From assembly GCF_001692325.1 (NCBI RefSeq), contig NZ_LXKN01000001.1:310001-374000 (forward strand): 64,000 bases of DNA. The letters run 5' to 3'. Positions 42,311 through 50,518 of this stretch are shown here, one piece after another; position 1 is the stretch's first letter; the number at the start of each line of letters is the position of its first letter. The translations under genes were made by a program, and so were the position numbers. This DNA comes from Rhizobium sp. AC27/96. Lineage in GTDB: Bacteria; Pseudomonadota; Alphaproteobacteria; Rhizobiales; Rhizobiaceae. The notes below the pieces were generated by a model. The model did not search any database and was not told where the DNA came from. It was given only the letters and a program-made list of their open reading frames with translations.

Positions 42311-43425
42311 ATTGAACCGATCGCCTTCAAAACCTTTGGCAGGGCTTCGGCCAGGAGATCCAGATCCTGTTTGGGTCCGACGCTGACGCGGATGCAGCGG
42401 TTGAGCGGCGCTACGCCCGGCATGCGGATGAAGACGCCGTGCTGGATCAGCCCGTCGACGATTGCGCGGGCATAAACGCCGTCGCGGCCACAATCGATGG
42501 CGACGAAATTGGTGGCCGACGCTAGCGGCAGGAGCCCGTTGTCCCGCGCGATCACGCCGATCTGCTCGCGAGCAGCCTGGATCTTTCCGACGACCTCGGC
42601 GAGATAGGCCTGATCCTTGAGGGCTGCGAGCGCTGCGACGGTTGCCAGCCGGTTCATGCCGAAATGATTGCGGATCTTGTCGAAGGCGATCACGGTTTCT
42701 GGTGCGCCGATGACATAGCCGACGCGTGCGCCGGCAAGGCCATAGGCCTTTGAGAAGGTGCGGGTGCGCAAGACGTTCGGCAAGTCGATCAGATCGGAAA
42801 TCGCCGGCAGCGAACTCGCTGGCCCCGTCTCGCTATAGGCCTCGTCGAGGATCAGCAGACAATTTTCCGGCAGGGCGCGAGCAAAGGCGACGACCTTGTC
42901 GGCATTCCACCAGCTTCCCATCGGATTGTCGGGATTGGCGAAATAGACCAGAGGCGCCTGCTCGCGTTTGACCGCCTCGATCAGCCCATCCAGATCCTCG
43001 CGATCATTCACATAGGGCACGGTCACAAGGCGCCCGCCGAAGCCGGCAACGTGGAAATTGAAGGTGGGATAGCCGCCAAGCGAGGTGACGACAGGCGTCC
43101 CCGGTTCTATGACCATGCGTGCGATCAGGCCGAGCAGGCTGTCGATGCCTTCGCCGACGGCGATATTGGCGGATTGGACGGCAAGATGCGCGGCAAGCGC
43201 CTGTTTCAGCGCAAAATTTTCCGGATCATTATACATCCAGATATCGCCGGCCTGCTCGCGCATGGCCGCGATCACCGAGGGTGCAGGACCAAAGCCGTTC
43301 TCATTGGCGCCGATGCGGGCCTTGACGGAGAGCCCGCGCTGGCGCTCCAGCGCTTCGGGGCCGACGAAAGGAACGGTGGAGGGAAGGGCGCTGATCAGCG
43401 GCGTGAAGCGCGAAAAGGCGGACAT
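42307..43425 (-). CDS. hisC: HisC-like class I/II PLP aminotransferase
   Basis: The 372-residue aminotransferase resembles histidinol-phosphate aminotransferases: KARIGANENGFGPAPSV, VGEGIDSLLGLIAR, YFANPDNPMGSWW, LILDEAYSE, and the PLP lysine in RTRTFSKAYGLAGARVGY. Rhizobia carry several HisC paralogues, and no his genes are adjacent, so an aromatic amino acid or other substrate is possible. The ATG at 43425 is preferred to the upstream extension from 43491, whose sequence (MQPPAKRLFCR) is not family-like. Confidence 0.88.
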   Translation of the reverse strand: MSAFSRFTPLISALPSTVPFVGPEALERQRGLSVKARIGANENGFGPAPSVIAAMREQAGDIWMYNDPENFALKQALAAHLAVQSANIAVGEGIDSLLGLIARMVIEPGTPVVTSLGGYPTFNFHVAGFGGRLVTVPYVNDREDLDGLIEAVKREQAPLVYFANPDNPMGSWWNADKVVAFARALPENCLLILDEAYSETGPASSLPAISDLIDLPNVLRTRTFSKAYGLAGARVGYVIGAPETVIAFDKIRNHFGMNRLATVAALAALKDQAYLAEVVGKIQAAREQIGVIARDNGLLPLASATNFVAIDCGRDGVYARAIVDGLIQHGVFIRMPGVAPLNRCIRVSVGPKQDLDLLAEALPKVLKAIGSI

Positions 43426-43631
43426 GCTGGCTCTGTTTCCCGAATTCTGTTGCAAGGTGCGGCAGAATAGGCGCTTGGCAGGCGGTTGCAAGGGTGGAAA
43501 CCGCTCGATCTATCCACATTATGGAGCAAATTCTTCCATGCCGGTTGCGGCCACCTGGCCATCAACCATCTTGGGCGAGCCACTGAAAACATTGTCTCCG
43601 GATCACGCTATTCGCGATGCCAAAGCCATCA

Positions 43632-44255
43632 TTATCCCAGCGGCGCGGACATCTGCGCGATCCGGCTTTCCAGTTCGGCGATCTTGCGATCCTTCTCCGC
43701 CAGCAAAGCTTGGACGGTGGCGGCATCGATAAGCTGCGGTATGTGCTGCGGGCAGTTCACATCCCACGCGGTTACGGTGAAGAGGATCACCTGTTCGACA
43801 CGGGCCTTGTAACCCTCGGGAAACAGGCGTTCGGCGAGCTCGGCATCGCCCTCGACCACTCTTGCCTCGCCCCAGATCTTGACGCGCTGCCGGTACGTAT
43901 AGTCCATCAGGAACAAATGAGCCTTGGGATTTTCGACCAAGTTTCCCTGCGTGATGTATTGGCGATTTCCGGCGAAATCGGCAAAGCCGATCGTCTTTCG
44001 GTCAAGGACCTTCAGAAAGCCGGCCGGGCCGCCGCGATGCTGGATATAGGGCTGGCCCGCGGCATTTGCCGTCGCCAGAAACGCGCTTGTGCGGCTCTCG
44101 ATAAATCCGGCAATCTCGGCGGTGATATCGGTCTGCCAAGACCCGCCGATTTCCATTCTCTCATAGCCGCGCCTGGAACCCTTGCGGCTCTGAATGGCCT
44201 TCACCGAAGGAGTGAAGGCGACATCGCTTGAAAACTCCAGATTTGAATCGGACAT
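43632..44255 (-). CDS. Pyridoxamine-5'-phosphate-oxidase-like flavin-binding protein
   Basis: The 207-residue protein has a split-barrel FMN-binding fold: FIESRTSAFLATANAAGQPYIQHRGGPAGFLKVLD and GFADFAGNRQYITQGNL are typical. A C-terminal coiled segment (LLAEKDRKIAELESRIAQM) may drive oligomerisation. The ATG at 44255 has AGGAG 7-8 nt upstream and is better than the ATG 7 codons earlier. It lies 85 bp downstream of the AhpD-like gene on the same strand, so both may belong to one redox-related unit. Confidence 0.88.
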   Translation of the reverse strand: MSDSNLEFSSDVAFTPSVKAIQSRKGSRRGYERMEIGGSWQTDITAEIAGFIESRTSAFLATANAAGQPYIQHRGGPAGFLKVLDRKTIGFADFAGNRQYITQGNLVENPKAHLFLMDYTYRQRVKIWGEARVVEGDAELAERLFPEGYKARVEQVILFTVTAWDVNCPQHIPQLIDAATVQALLAEKDRKIAELESRIAQMSAPLG

Positions 44256-44339
44256 CGCCAACTCCTGATCACTCATCGTGATTTAAGTAAATTCGATCTA
44301 TGGCTCGGCTGCCGGTGAGGGCAGCTCTATCGGTGCGCA

Positions 44340-44891
44340 TCAGGCTGCTTTCCTCGCCGTGACCACAGGAAAATCGATCTCGGTGCCTGCCACCTTGTTG
44401 AGATAATTCGTCCATGTGTTCAGCGCGACGTGGAGAACGATCTCGATGATTTCGGCGTCGTCATATCCGGCCGTTTTCACCATCTCCACGTCGCTCGCCT
44501 CGACGCTCCCGCGTTCACGAGCCACCTTGGCGGCAAAGCGGACCGCAATGTCAGCCTTGGGGTCGTTGGACTTGCCGTCCCGGTTGGCTTGCATTTCCGC
44601 ATCGTCGAGTTTGGCAAGGTTGTGACCGAGATAGGTGTGAGCCGAAAGGCAATAGTCGCAGCCGTTGATCTCGGCGACGGCGAGCGCGATCCGGTTACGG
44701 GTCTGGACCGAGAGCTTCCCCTTTCCAAGCGCGCCGAAAAGTCCGAGATGACCTTCCAGAGACTGCGGGCTGACTGCCATCAGACGAAAGAGATTGGGAG
44801 CAACGCCAAGCTGCTGCTTGACGGCCGACAGCATCTGCTGGGAGGCGATCGGAACGGCTTCGATCGTGGCGGGGATTGCGATGCGGGACAT
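44340..44891 (-). CDS. Carboxymuconolactone decarboxylase/AhpD-family protein
   Basis: The 183-residue helical protein contains the AhpD-type redox pair in EINGCDYCLSAHTYLGHN (CxxC with following His). Such proteins act as peroxidases or disulfide reductases. AAAGG lies 8 nt upstream of the ATG. It is divergent from a LysR regulator 95 bp away that probably controls it, and is followed by the flavin-binding protein gene. Confidence 0.92.
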   Translation of the reverse strand: MSRIAIPATIEAVPIASQQMLSAVKQQLGVAPNLFRLMAVSPQSLEGHLGLFGALGKGKLSVQTRNRIALAVAEINGCDYCLSAHTYLGHNLAKLDDAEMQANRDGKSNDPKADIAVRFAAKVARERGSVEASDVEMVKTAGYDDAEIIEIVLHVALNTWTNYLNKVAGTEIDFPVVTARKAA

Positions 44892-44986
44892 GGAACTGCC
44901 TTTCGCTTGGAGATTTGATGCTGGTACCGTACTTCCTTCCGCTTTATGCGAATATCTGCTACTTTTAGGAATAATCCTCTCATTTT

Positions 44987-45913
44987 ATGGAAGTCATGCC
45001 TGATCGTCTCGAAGCCATGTCCCTTCTTCTCTCCGTCGTGGACGCCGGAAGCCTCTCCGCTGCATCCCGTAATCTTGGCCTGCCACTGGCAACCGTGAGC
45101 CGCAAAGTATCGGAGCTTGAGAGCCACCTTGGAACGCGCCTGTTTCAGCGCGCCGGGCGCGGTCTGATCCTGACTGAGACAGGCGAGACCTACGTGGCGT
45201 CCTGCAGGCGCATTCTGGAGGATATCGCCGAGGCGGAGCGCACGGCTGCGGGCGAGTTCAAGGCCCCGAAGGGCAGCCTGACGATCACCGCGCCGGTCGT
45301 CTTCGGCCGGCTGCACGTCCTGCCCGTCATCACCGAGTTTCTGAAGACCTATCCCGAGATCGACGTCCGGCTCATCCAGTCCGATAGGTTGATCGACCTG
45401 CCCGAAGAGCATGTCGATCTGGCTGTTCGGATCGGCAAATTGCCCGACAGCAGTCTGGTCTTTCGCAGCGTGGGGGAGGTCAGGCAGGTCATTTGCGGAA
45501 GTCCCGGCTATCTGGCGGAACGGGGAACGCCTGCAAGCCCGGACGATCTCCGGCTGCATGACTGCATCACCTTCGAAAATCTGATGTCGGTAAAATCCTG
45601 GACCTTCCGAAACGGACAATCGGACATCAGCGCTCCAATCCGGTCCCGGTTGGTCGTCGACACCGCCGAAGCAGCCATCGACGCCGCGGTCGGCGGCCTC
45701 GGCCTTGCCCGCGTGCTTTCCTATCAGGTGAGGCAGCTCATATCCGAAGGGCGATTGAAAACCGTTCTCGATGATGCCGAGCAGGATCCGTGGCCAGTCA
45801 GTCTGGTCTATCCGTCGCGAGGACTTATGGCGCTGAAAGTCAGGGCTTTCCTGGATTTTGCAGCCTCGCGGCTCAAGGAGAGGCTTGGTCGGCCGGGAGC
45901 TGCTGCTCCATAA
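44987..45913 (+). CDS. LysR-family transcriptional regulator
   Basis: The 308-residue protein has an N-terminal winged helix (about 5-65, LSAASRNLGLPLATVSRKVSELESHLGTRLFQR) and a LysR substrate-binding domain (about 90-295). It belongs to the group with RGLILTETGETYV and LAVRIGKLPDSSLV, common for regulators of divergent oxidoreductase genes. ATG 44996 is an alternative start; neither has a strong ribosome-binding site. In the gap to the AhpD-like gene an AGGA-ATAA-TCCT dyad (about 44967-44978) could be part of its site. Confidence 0.92.
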   Translation: MEVMPDRLEAMSLLLSVVDAGSLSAASRNLGLPLATVSRKVSELESHLGTRLFQRAGRGLILTETGETYVASCRRILEDIAEAERTAAGEFKAPKGSLTITAPVVFGRLHVLPVITEFLKTYPEIDVRLIQSDRLIDLPEEHVDLAVRIGKLPDSSLVFRSVGEVRQVICGSPGYLAERGTPASPDDLRLHDCITFENLMSVKSWTFRNGQSDISAPIRSRLVVDTAEAAIDAAVGGLGLARVLSYQVRQLISEGRLKTVLDDAEQDPWPVSLVYPSRGLMALKVRAFLDFAASRLKERLGRPGAAAP

Positions 45914-45926
45914 CCGAGATCTGGAC

Positions 45927-46319
45927 CTATCGTTTCCTGCCGCGTGCGGCGAGCGCTTCGGCATTGCCGATCATGAAATCGGCGCGCACGACGCGGCGCA
46001 ATGTCTCCGGCTCGATCAGGTTGATGAAGCGAACATGGACGCGGTTGCCGTTGCGGCTGACTTCGGCGCAGGCGATACGATAGGCGAGGCCGAGAATGTT
46101 CAGGTAGTAGTGGGTCGGCAGGCCGACGGTCGTGGCCACCACGAAGCTCGCGCCGCCGCGCGAGATATCGACGATCTCGGCGCTGCGCATCGAGATGCCG
46201 GTCAGACAGGGACGTACGGCTACGAGACGCGCGGGCCGCTGGACATAGAACCGCTCCCAACTCCGTTCGTAGACTTCGGATTTGACTTTCGCCAGATGCG
46301 TTGCGCGAAGCATTGTCAT
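45927..46319 (-). CDS. PilZ-domain-like protein
   Basis: The 130-residue protein carries the second PilZ signature, DISRGGASFVV (DxSxxG), and a C-terminal beta-barrel pattern (NGNRVHVRFINL). The first signature RxxxR is imperfect: the region reads VQRPARL (RxxR), so c-di-GMP binding is uncertain. The protein begins MTMLRATHLAKVK; the second ATG (46313) is an alternative. It is convergent with the LysR gene, 13 bp apart. PilZ proteins usually link c-di-GMP to motility or polysaccharide control. Confidence 0.8.
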   Translation of the reverse strand: MTMLRATHLAKVKSEVYERSWERFYVQRPARLVAVRPCLTGISMRSAEIVDISRGGASFVVATTVGLPTHYYLNILGLAYRIACAEVSRNGNRVHVRFINLIEPETLRRVVRADFMIGNAEALAARGRKR

Positions 46320-46628
46320 TCCCTGTTTAAGAACAGACCGAATTCATCTCGGTTACACCACGAACCTTGCACGGAGGTTTTGCGGAAGCGTCAATTGCAT
46401 TGGTAGAATTTTAACGGGTTCGCCGTTTGTGCCGATTTGGGGGCATCTTGACAGCAAGATCGGCTTCGATCATAGGAAACCTCGGTTCGAGGCGCCTGCC
46501 GCTCGCGGATGAAAATCCAAGGTGAAGTTCTCGCAGTTTTGGTCACAGCCACTTGAGGCATGCTGACTGACGGTAATGCGAGCCCCGTTTCACGGTCGTA
46601 ATTGCGTGCCTTGGTAAAGGCTGATCCT
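46320..46628. other. Intergenic region, divergent promoters
   Basis: These 309 bp separate the divergent PilZ and 46629 genes. I see no ORF with a ribosome-binding site, no strong hairpin and no repeat. Confidence 0.35.
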
Positions 46629-47063
46629 ATGACGACGTACCCGTCCATAGATGAATTGAAGGCACAGGCCCGACGTCTGCGTCAGGCCATGGCCGAGCGC
46701 GGCGATGAGTTGAGCCACTCGACGGCGCTGGAGCTGATCGCAAAGCAGCATGGCCTGCGTGACTGGAACACGCTGTCGGCGCTCGCGGCAAAACCGAATG
46801 ATGGGCCTGACGCGCCCTTCGATGTCGGCTCCGCCGTGCGCGGCCGCTACCTGAACAAGCCTTTCACGGGCAAGGTGGTGGCAATGTCGGCGAAATCAGG
46901 CGGGCTCTACAGGATCACCATTCACTTCGACGAACCGGTTGATGTGGTGGAGTTCGAGAGCTTCTCGGCCTTCCGCCAGCGCATCAACGCTCAGGTCGAT
47001 GCCGACGGCATTTCGCCGCGCAGGACGTCGAATGGCCTGCCGCATCTCGTGCTCGACATCTGA
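46629..47063 (+). CDS. Conserved protein with a Glyoxalase_8-like N-terminal segment
   Basis: The 144-residue protein begins MTTYPSIDELKAQARRLRQA. The pattern S(x)TALELIAKQHGLRDWNTLSA (about 30-50) is the helical segment annotated as a glyoxalase-superfamily protein in many proteobacterial entries. The name is not backed by metal ligands I can see. The C-terminal half (about 70-135) is beta-rich (GRYLNKPFTGKVVAMS). Function unknown. The ATG at 46629 has AAAGG about 9 nt upstream. Confidence 0.72.
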   Translation: MTTYPSIDELKAQARRLRQAMAERGDELSHSTALELIAKQHGLRDWNTLSALAAKPNDGPDAPFDVGSAVRGRYLNKPFTGKVVAMSAKSGGLYRITIHFDEPVDVVEFESFSAFRQRINAQVDADGISPRRTSNGLPHLVLDI

Positions 47064-47128
47064 CATTCCTCTTTCATCGATAGATCCCTATCTTCGCCCA
47101 TAACGCGTGATTCTGTCCGGATACCACC

Positions 47129-48496
47129 ATGACCCGTCATACCGAAAACAATATGTTCCTCACCGGCTGGCTGCCTGGCGTCTTCGCCAAGACTGCCGCG
47201 CCAATCATCGTCATCACCACGGTCAGCGGCCTTTTTGCCGTCGTCGACGCCTATTTCCTCGGCGTCTATGTCGGTGCCGAGGCGCTCTCGGCGGTCAGCC
47301 TCATCTTTCCCGCGCTCATGCTGCTGGTCGCGTTGCAGACACTGGTGTCAAACGGCATGGCGAGCATCCTCGCCCGCCGCCTCGGGGCGGGGGATCGCGC
47401 AGGGGCAAGATCCGTGTTTACCGGCGCCCATACGCTCGCAATCGCGGTCGTGATTGTCATCAATCTCGTCTACTGGCTCGCAGCCCGGCAGTTCATTGCC
47501 GTGGCTGCGGCGGGAAATACCGATGTCGCCCGCAGCGCCGAGGCCTTCATGGGCGTCATGGTCGCCTTCGCGCCGATCAGCTTCTTCCTGTCCGTGCATC
47601 TCGATGGGCTGCGTTGCGAAGGAAAGCTCGGTTTCATGACGCTGGTGACGCTTGCCTCGACGCTGCTGAACATCCTGGCAAACTGGCTGTTGATGGCCGT
47701 CTTTCACTGGGGCGTGGTTGGCTCGGCCGGCGGCTCGATCCTGGCGCAGTTCATCTGCCTGGCGATCGTCGTCATCTATCGCCTGCGTCGGCCGAATGGT
47801 CTCTGGGTCGATATGGCCCTGCATGCGCGGGAATGGCGCGGCATCTTTGCCTTCGGCGCGCCGATGAGCCTCGGCTTCATCGGCATTTCGCTGAGTTCGG
47901 CTGCCATCCTCTTCAATGTGTCGATCTGGCATGAGGGGGATTATGTCTCGACCGTCGGCGCCTATGGCATCGTGACGCGAGTGATGACTTTCGCCTATCT
48001 GCCGCTGCTGGGCTTGAGCATCGCGTTGCAGACCATATCGGGCCATAATCATGGTGCCGCGCTTCCGGCGCGCGTCGGCCATAGCGTTGTCATCGCCATG
48101 ATTTCGGCGCTGGTTTATTGTGCGGCAATCGAGCTTATCGTCGAACTGCTGGCGGCGCATATGGGCTCGATCTTCGTGGCCGATCCGCTGATCGTCGCAG
48201 AGGTCGGCCGCATCCTGCCCTGGACGATCGGTGCCTATTTCCTCTTCGGCCAGGCGATCATCCTGTCGTCCTATTTCCAGTCGATCGGCGATGCCAAGCG
48301 TGGCGCGATCTTCGGTCTGTCACGGTCCTATCTGTTCACCCTGCCGCTGACATTCCTGCTACCGTTCGTCTTCGGCGAACGGGGGATATGGATGACGCCC
48401 ATCTTCGCGGAAGCAGGGATGATCCTGCTCACCTGGCTGGTGCTGTCGCGCAATGCCAGGGATCGGAAATGGCGCTATGGCCTGCTGCCTGCATGA
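47129..48496 (+). CDS. MATE-family multidrug efflux transporter
   Basis: The 455-residue inner-membrane protein has 12 hydrophobic segments in two homologous halves. GLFAVVDAYFLGVYVGAEALSAVSLIFP and a mirrored FGAPMSLGFIGISLSSAAILFN are typical of the DinF/MATE antiporters driven by Na+ or H+. The start MTRHTENNMFLTGWLPG fits. A strong terminator follows the stop by 3 bp. The substrate is unknown. Confidence 0.94.
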   Translation: MTRHTENNMFLTGWLPGVFAKTAAPIIVITTVSGLFAVVDAYFLGVYVGAEALSAVSLIFPALMLLVALQTLVSNGMASILARRLGAGDRAGARSVFTGAHTLAIAVVIVINLVYWLAARQFIAVAAAGNTDVARSAEAFMGVMVAFAPISFFLSVHLDGLRCEGKLGFMTLVTLASTLLNILANWLLMAVFHWGVVGSAGGSILAQFICLAIVVIYRLRRPNGLWVDMALHAREWRGIFAFGAPMSLGFIGISLSSAAILFNVSIWHEGDYVSTVGAYGIVTRVMTFAYLPLLGLSIALQTISGHNHGAALPARVGHSVVIAMISALVYCAAIELIVELLAAHMGSIFVADPLIVAEVGRILPWTIGAYFLFGQAIILSSYFQSIGDAKRGAIFGLSRSYLFTLPLTFLLPFVFGERGIWMTPIFAEAGMILLTWLVLSRNARDRKWRYGLLPA

Positions 48497-48499
48497 AAT

Positions 48500-48533
48500 G
48501 GAAAAGGCCGCGCTTTCGGGCGCGGCCTTTTCC
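48500..48533 (+). terminator. Strong terminator after the MATE gene
   Basis: A 14-bp perfect stem (GGAAAAGGCCGCGC with its complement) encloses a 6-nt loop TTTCGG, and the right arm contains CCTTTTCC. Symmetric A/T ends allow bidirectional action. Confidence 0.88.
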
Positions 48534-48554
48534 ATTGTTGTGAAAGCTTGGGAT

Positions 48555-48695
48555 CATCCTCGCCCTTCGAGGCTTCGCTCCTCAGGGTGAGGATGGGGCG
48601 CATCTGTCCTGTGAAGCTGGCTCAGTGTGCTGCCTTGCGCAGGAAACTAGCCCTCATGGTGAGGAGGCCCAAAGGGCCGTCTCGAACCACGAGGG
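48555..48695. repeat. Two adjacent palindromic repeats of Rhizobiales type
   Basis: CATCCTCGCCCT (48555-48566) pairs with AGGGTGAGGATG (48584-48595), and CCCTCATGGT (48651-48660) pairs with ACCACGAGGG (48686-48695), each with one mismatch; the second contains GGCCC-AAA-GGGCC. Elements of this form (CCTCATGGTGAGGAG ... TCGAACCA) are common between genes in Rhizobiales. They lie between the MATE gene and the 3' end of iolB. Confidence 0.7.
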
Positions 48696-48722
48696 CGGAT
48701 GGTCAATAATCGCGACACGACC

Positions 48723-49520
48723 TCAGGACTTGAGCAGCCATTCGTGTTCTACCGCATTGTGGAATTTCCAGATGCGCTTCGGTCCGGCCATGACGTTGAG
48801 ATAGTAGAGATCATAGCCGTGGCAGGCTGCGCAGGGATGGTACCCCTTCGGCACCAGCGTCACATCGCCATCCTCCAGCACCATGGCCTCATCCAGCGAA
48901 CGGTCGTCGGTATAGACGCGCTGGAAGCCAAAACCCTGCGGCGGGTTGAGGCGATGGTAATACGTCTCCTCGAGGAAGCTTTCGTTCGGGAGATTGTCCT
49001 GATCGTGCTTGTGGGGAGGATAGGAGGAGGTATGGCCGCCCGGCGTGATCACTTCCACGACCAGCAGCGAATGCGCCGCACCATCGTCTTCCGGCATGAT
49101 GTTGTTGACGTGGCGGACATTGGTGCCTTTGCCGCGTGTCAATGCCGGATGGGTGCCTGGTGGAATGGCGCGGGCTTCATAGGAGCCGCCGCCCGGAGCC
49201 GAGCAGACAGCCAGTTCCAGATCGGTCTCCGCGGTCACCGACCAGCTTGAACCCGCCGGAATATAGAGCGCATGCGGCGCTCCCTCGAAAGGGCTCATGC
49301 GGCCGCCGAGCAGGCCGAAATCCTTCGCACCCGCCTTGGCGCTGCCCTTGCCGCTGATCCAGACGAGGCAGACTTCGCGATCGCCGGTTTCGGCCGAAGC
49401 CGTTTCGCCCGGCTTCAGACGGTGGAGGTCGAAGCCGACATAGGTCCAGCCGGCGCTTTCAGGCGTGACATGGGTGACGCGGCCATGGGAGCCATCAGGT
49501 TTGACCTTGAGATTTGGCAT
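48723..49520 (-). CDS. iolB: 5-deoxy-glucuronate isomerase
   Basis: IolB converts 5-deoxy-D-glucuronate to 2-deoxy-5-keto-D-gluconate in myo-inositol breakdown. The 265-residue cupin-type protein has the metal-binding cluster GGHTSSYPPHKHDQDN, the LEETYYHRLNPPQGFGFQRVY segment and DVTLVPKGYHPCAACHGYDLYYLNVMAG region (split between motifs). It is the last gene of the iolCDEB run, 16 bp after iolE. AAGGA lies 9 nt before the ATG. Confidence 0.95.
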   Translation of the reverse strand: MPNLKVKPDGSHGRVTHVTPESAGWTYVGFDLHRLKPGETASAETGDREVCLVWISGKGSAKAGAKDFGLLGGRMSPFEGAPHALYIPAGSSWSVTAETDLELAVCSAPGGGSYEARAIPPGTHPALTRGKGTNVRHVNNIMPEDDGAAHSLLVVEVITPGGHTSSYPPHKHDQDNLPNESFLEETYYHRLNPPQGFGFQRVYTDDRSLDEAMVLEDGDVTLVPKGYHPCAACHGYDLYYLNVMAGPKRIWKFHNAVEHEWLLKS

Positions 49521-49536
49521 GGACGTTGTTCCTTGC

Positions 49537-50451
49537 TTACTTGGGAAAACCTTCGGTTTCCACGGTGTAGCCCGCCGCGGTCATGACGCGCATCAATTCG
49601 GCATGGCCGATCTCGGCCATCTTCTGCGGCGGCGCCTTGCGCGGATCCTGCTCGGCCTCAACCACGAACCAGCCTTCATAGCCGTAACCGGCCAGACGCT
49701 TGACGATGGCGCCGAAATCGAGCGAGCCGTCGCCCGGAACCGTGAATGCGCCGAGCGCTACGGCATCCAGGAAGGACTGCCGGCTGCGATCCAGGCCGTC
49801 GACGACAGGCTTGCGGATATCCTTGACGTGGACGTGGTTGATGCGGGCATGGTGGTTGTCGATGGCGCGCAGCACATCGCCGCCGGCAAAGGCGAGATGA
49901 CCGGCATCGAGCAGAAGCGGAATGCCTTCGCCGGAATTGCGCATGAAGGCGTCCAGCTCCGGTTCGGTCTCGACGACAGCCGCCATGTGATGGTGGTACG
50001 AGAGCGGCATGCCCTGCGCGGCGCACCATTCGCCGAATTCGGTGACGCGGCGGGCATAGGCCTTCATCTCGTCATCCGAAAGGCGTGGCTTGGTGGCGAG
50101 CGGCTTGGATCGGTCGCCCTGGATGGAGCGGCCGACTTCGCCATAGACGATGCAGGGCGCGTTGACGGCCTTGAACAACTCGATCATCGGAGCGATGCGG
50201 TCCTTGTTGGCGGCAAGCTCCTCGTTGACGAGTGTGCCGGAGAACCAGCCACCGCAGAGCGTGACGTCGGCGGCGCGCAGGATCGGCAGCATCTCATCCG
50301 GGTTGCTTGGGAAGCGCCGGCCCTGTTCCATGCCGGTGAAGCCGGCGCCGCGCGATTGCCGCAAGCATTCTTCTAGGGATACGTCGTCGCTCAGTTCCGG
50401 AAGATCGTCGTTCCACCACGCGATGGGCGACATGCCAAGTTTGGCCTTCAT
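49537..50451 (-). CDS. iolE: Inosose dehydratase (2-keto-myo-inositol dehydratase)
   Basis: IolE dehydrates scyllo-inosose to 3D-3,5/4-trihydroxycyclohexane-1,2-dione. The 304-residue TIM-barrel protein begins MKAKLGMSPIAWWNDDLPEL, has YHHHMAAVVE, LLDAGHLAFAGGD, HVHVKDI and a terminal EGWFVVEAEQDP, the usual metal and substrate residues. The ATG at 50451 has AAGGAG at 7 nt; the TTG one codon upstream is not needed. A hairpin lies between it and iolD. Confidence 0.95.
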   Translation of the reverse strand: MKAKLGMSPIAWWNDDLPELSDDVSLEECLRQSRGAGFTGMEQGRRFPSNPDEMLPILRAADVTLCGGWFSGTLVNEELAANKDRIAPMIELFKAVNAPCIVYGEVGRSIQGDRSKPLATKPRLSDDEMKAYARRVTEFGEWCAAQGMPLSYHHHMAAVVETEPELDAFMRNSGEGIPLLLDAGHLAFAGGDVLRAIDNHHARINHVHVKDIRKPVVDGLDRSRQSFLDAVALGAFTVPGDGSLDFGAIVKRLAGYGYEGWFVVEAEQDPRKAPPQKMAEIGHAELMRVMTAAGYTVETEGFPK

Positions 50452-50475
50452 CAATGGTCTCCTTGAAAATAGTGT

Positions 50476-50499
50476 CGGAGGAGCGTCTCAGCTCCTCCG
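50476..50499 (-). other. Intra-operon hairpin between iolD and iolE
   Basis: CGGAGGAGC-GTCTCA-GCTCCTCCG is a perfect 9-bp stem in the 67-bp iolD-iolE gap with no T-tract directly after it. It could stabilise or process the mRNA, or attenuate weakly. Confidence 0.5.
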
Positions 50500-50518
50500 G
50501 AAAAGTGTCTGACATCAG

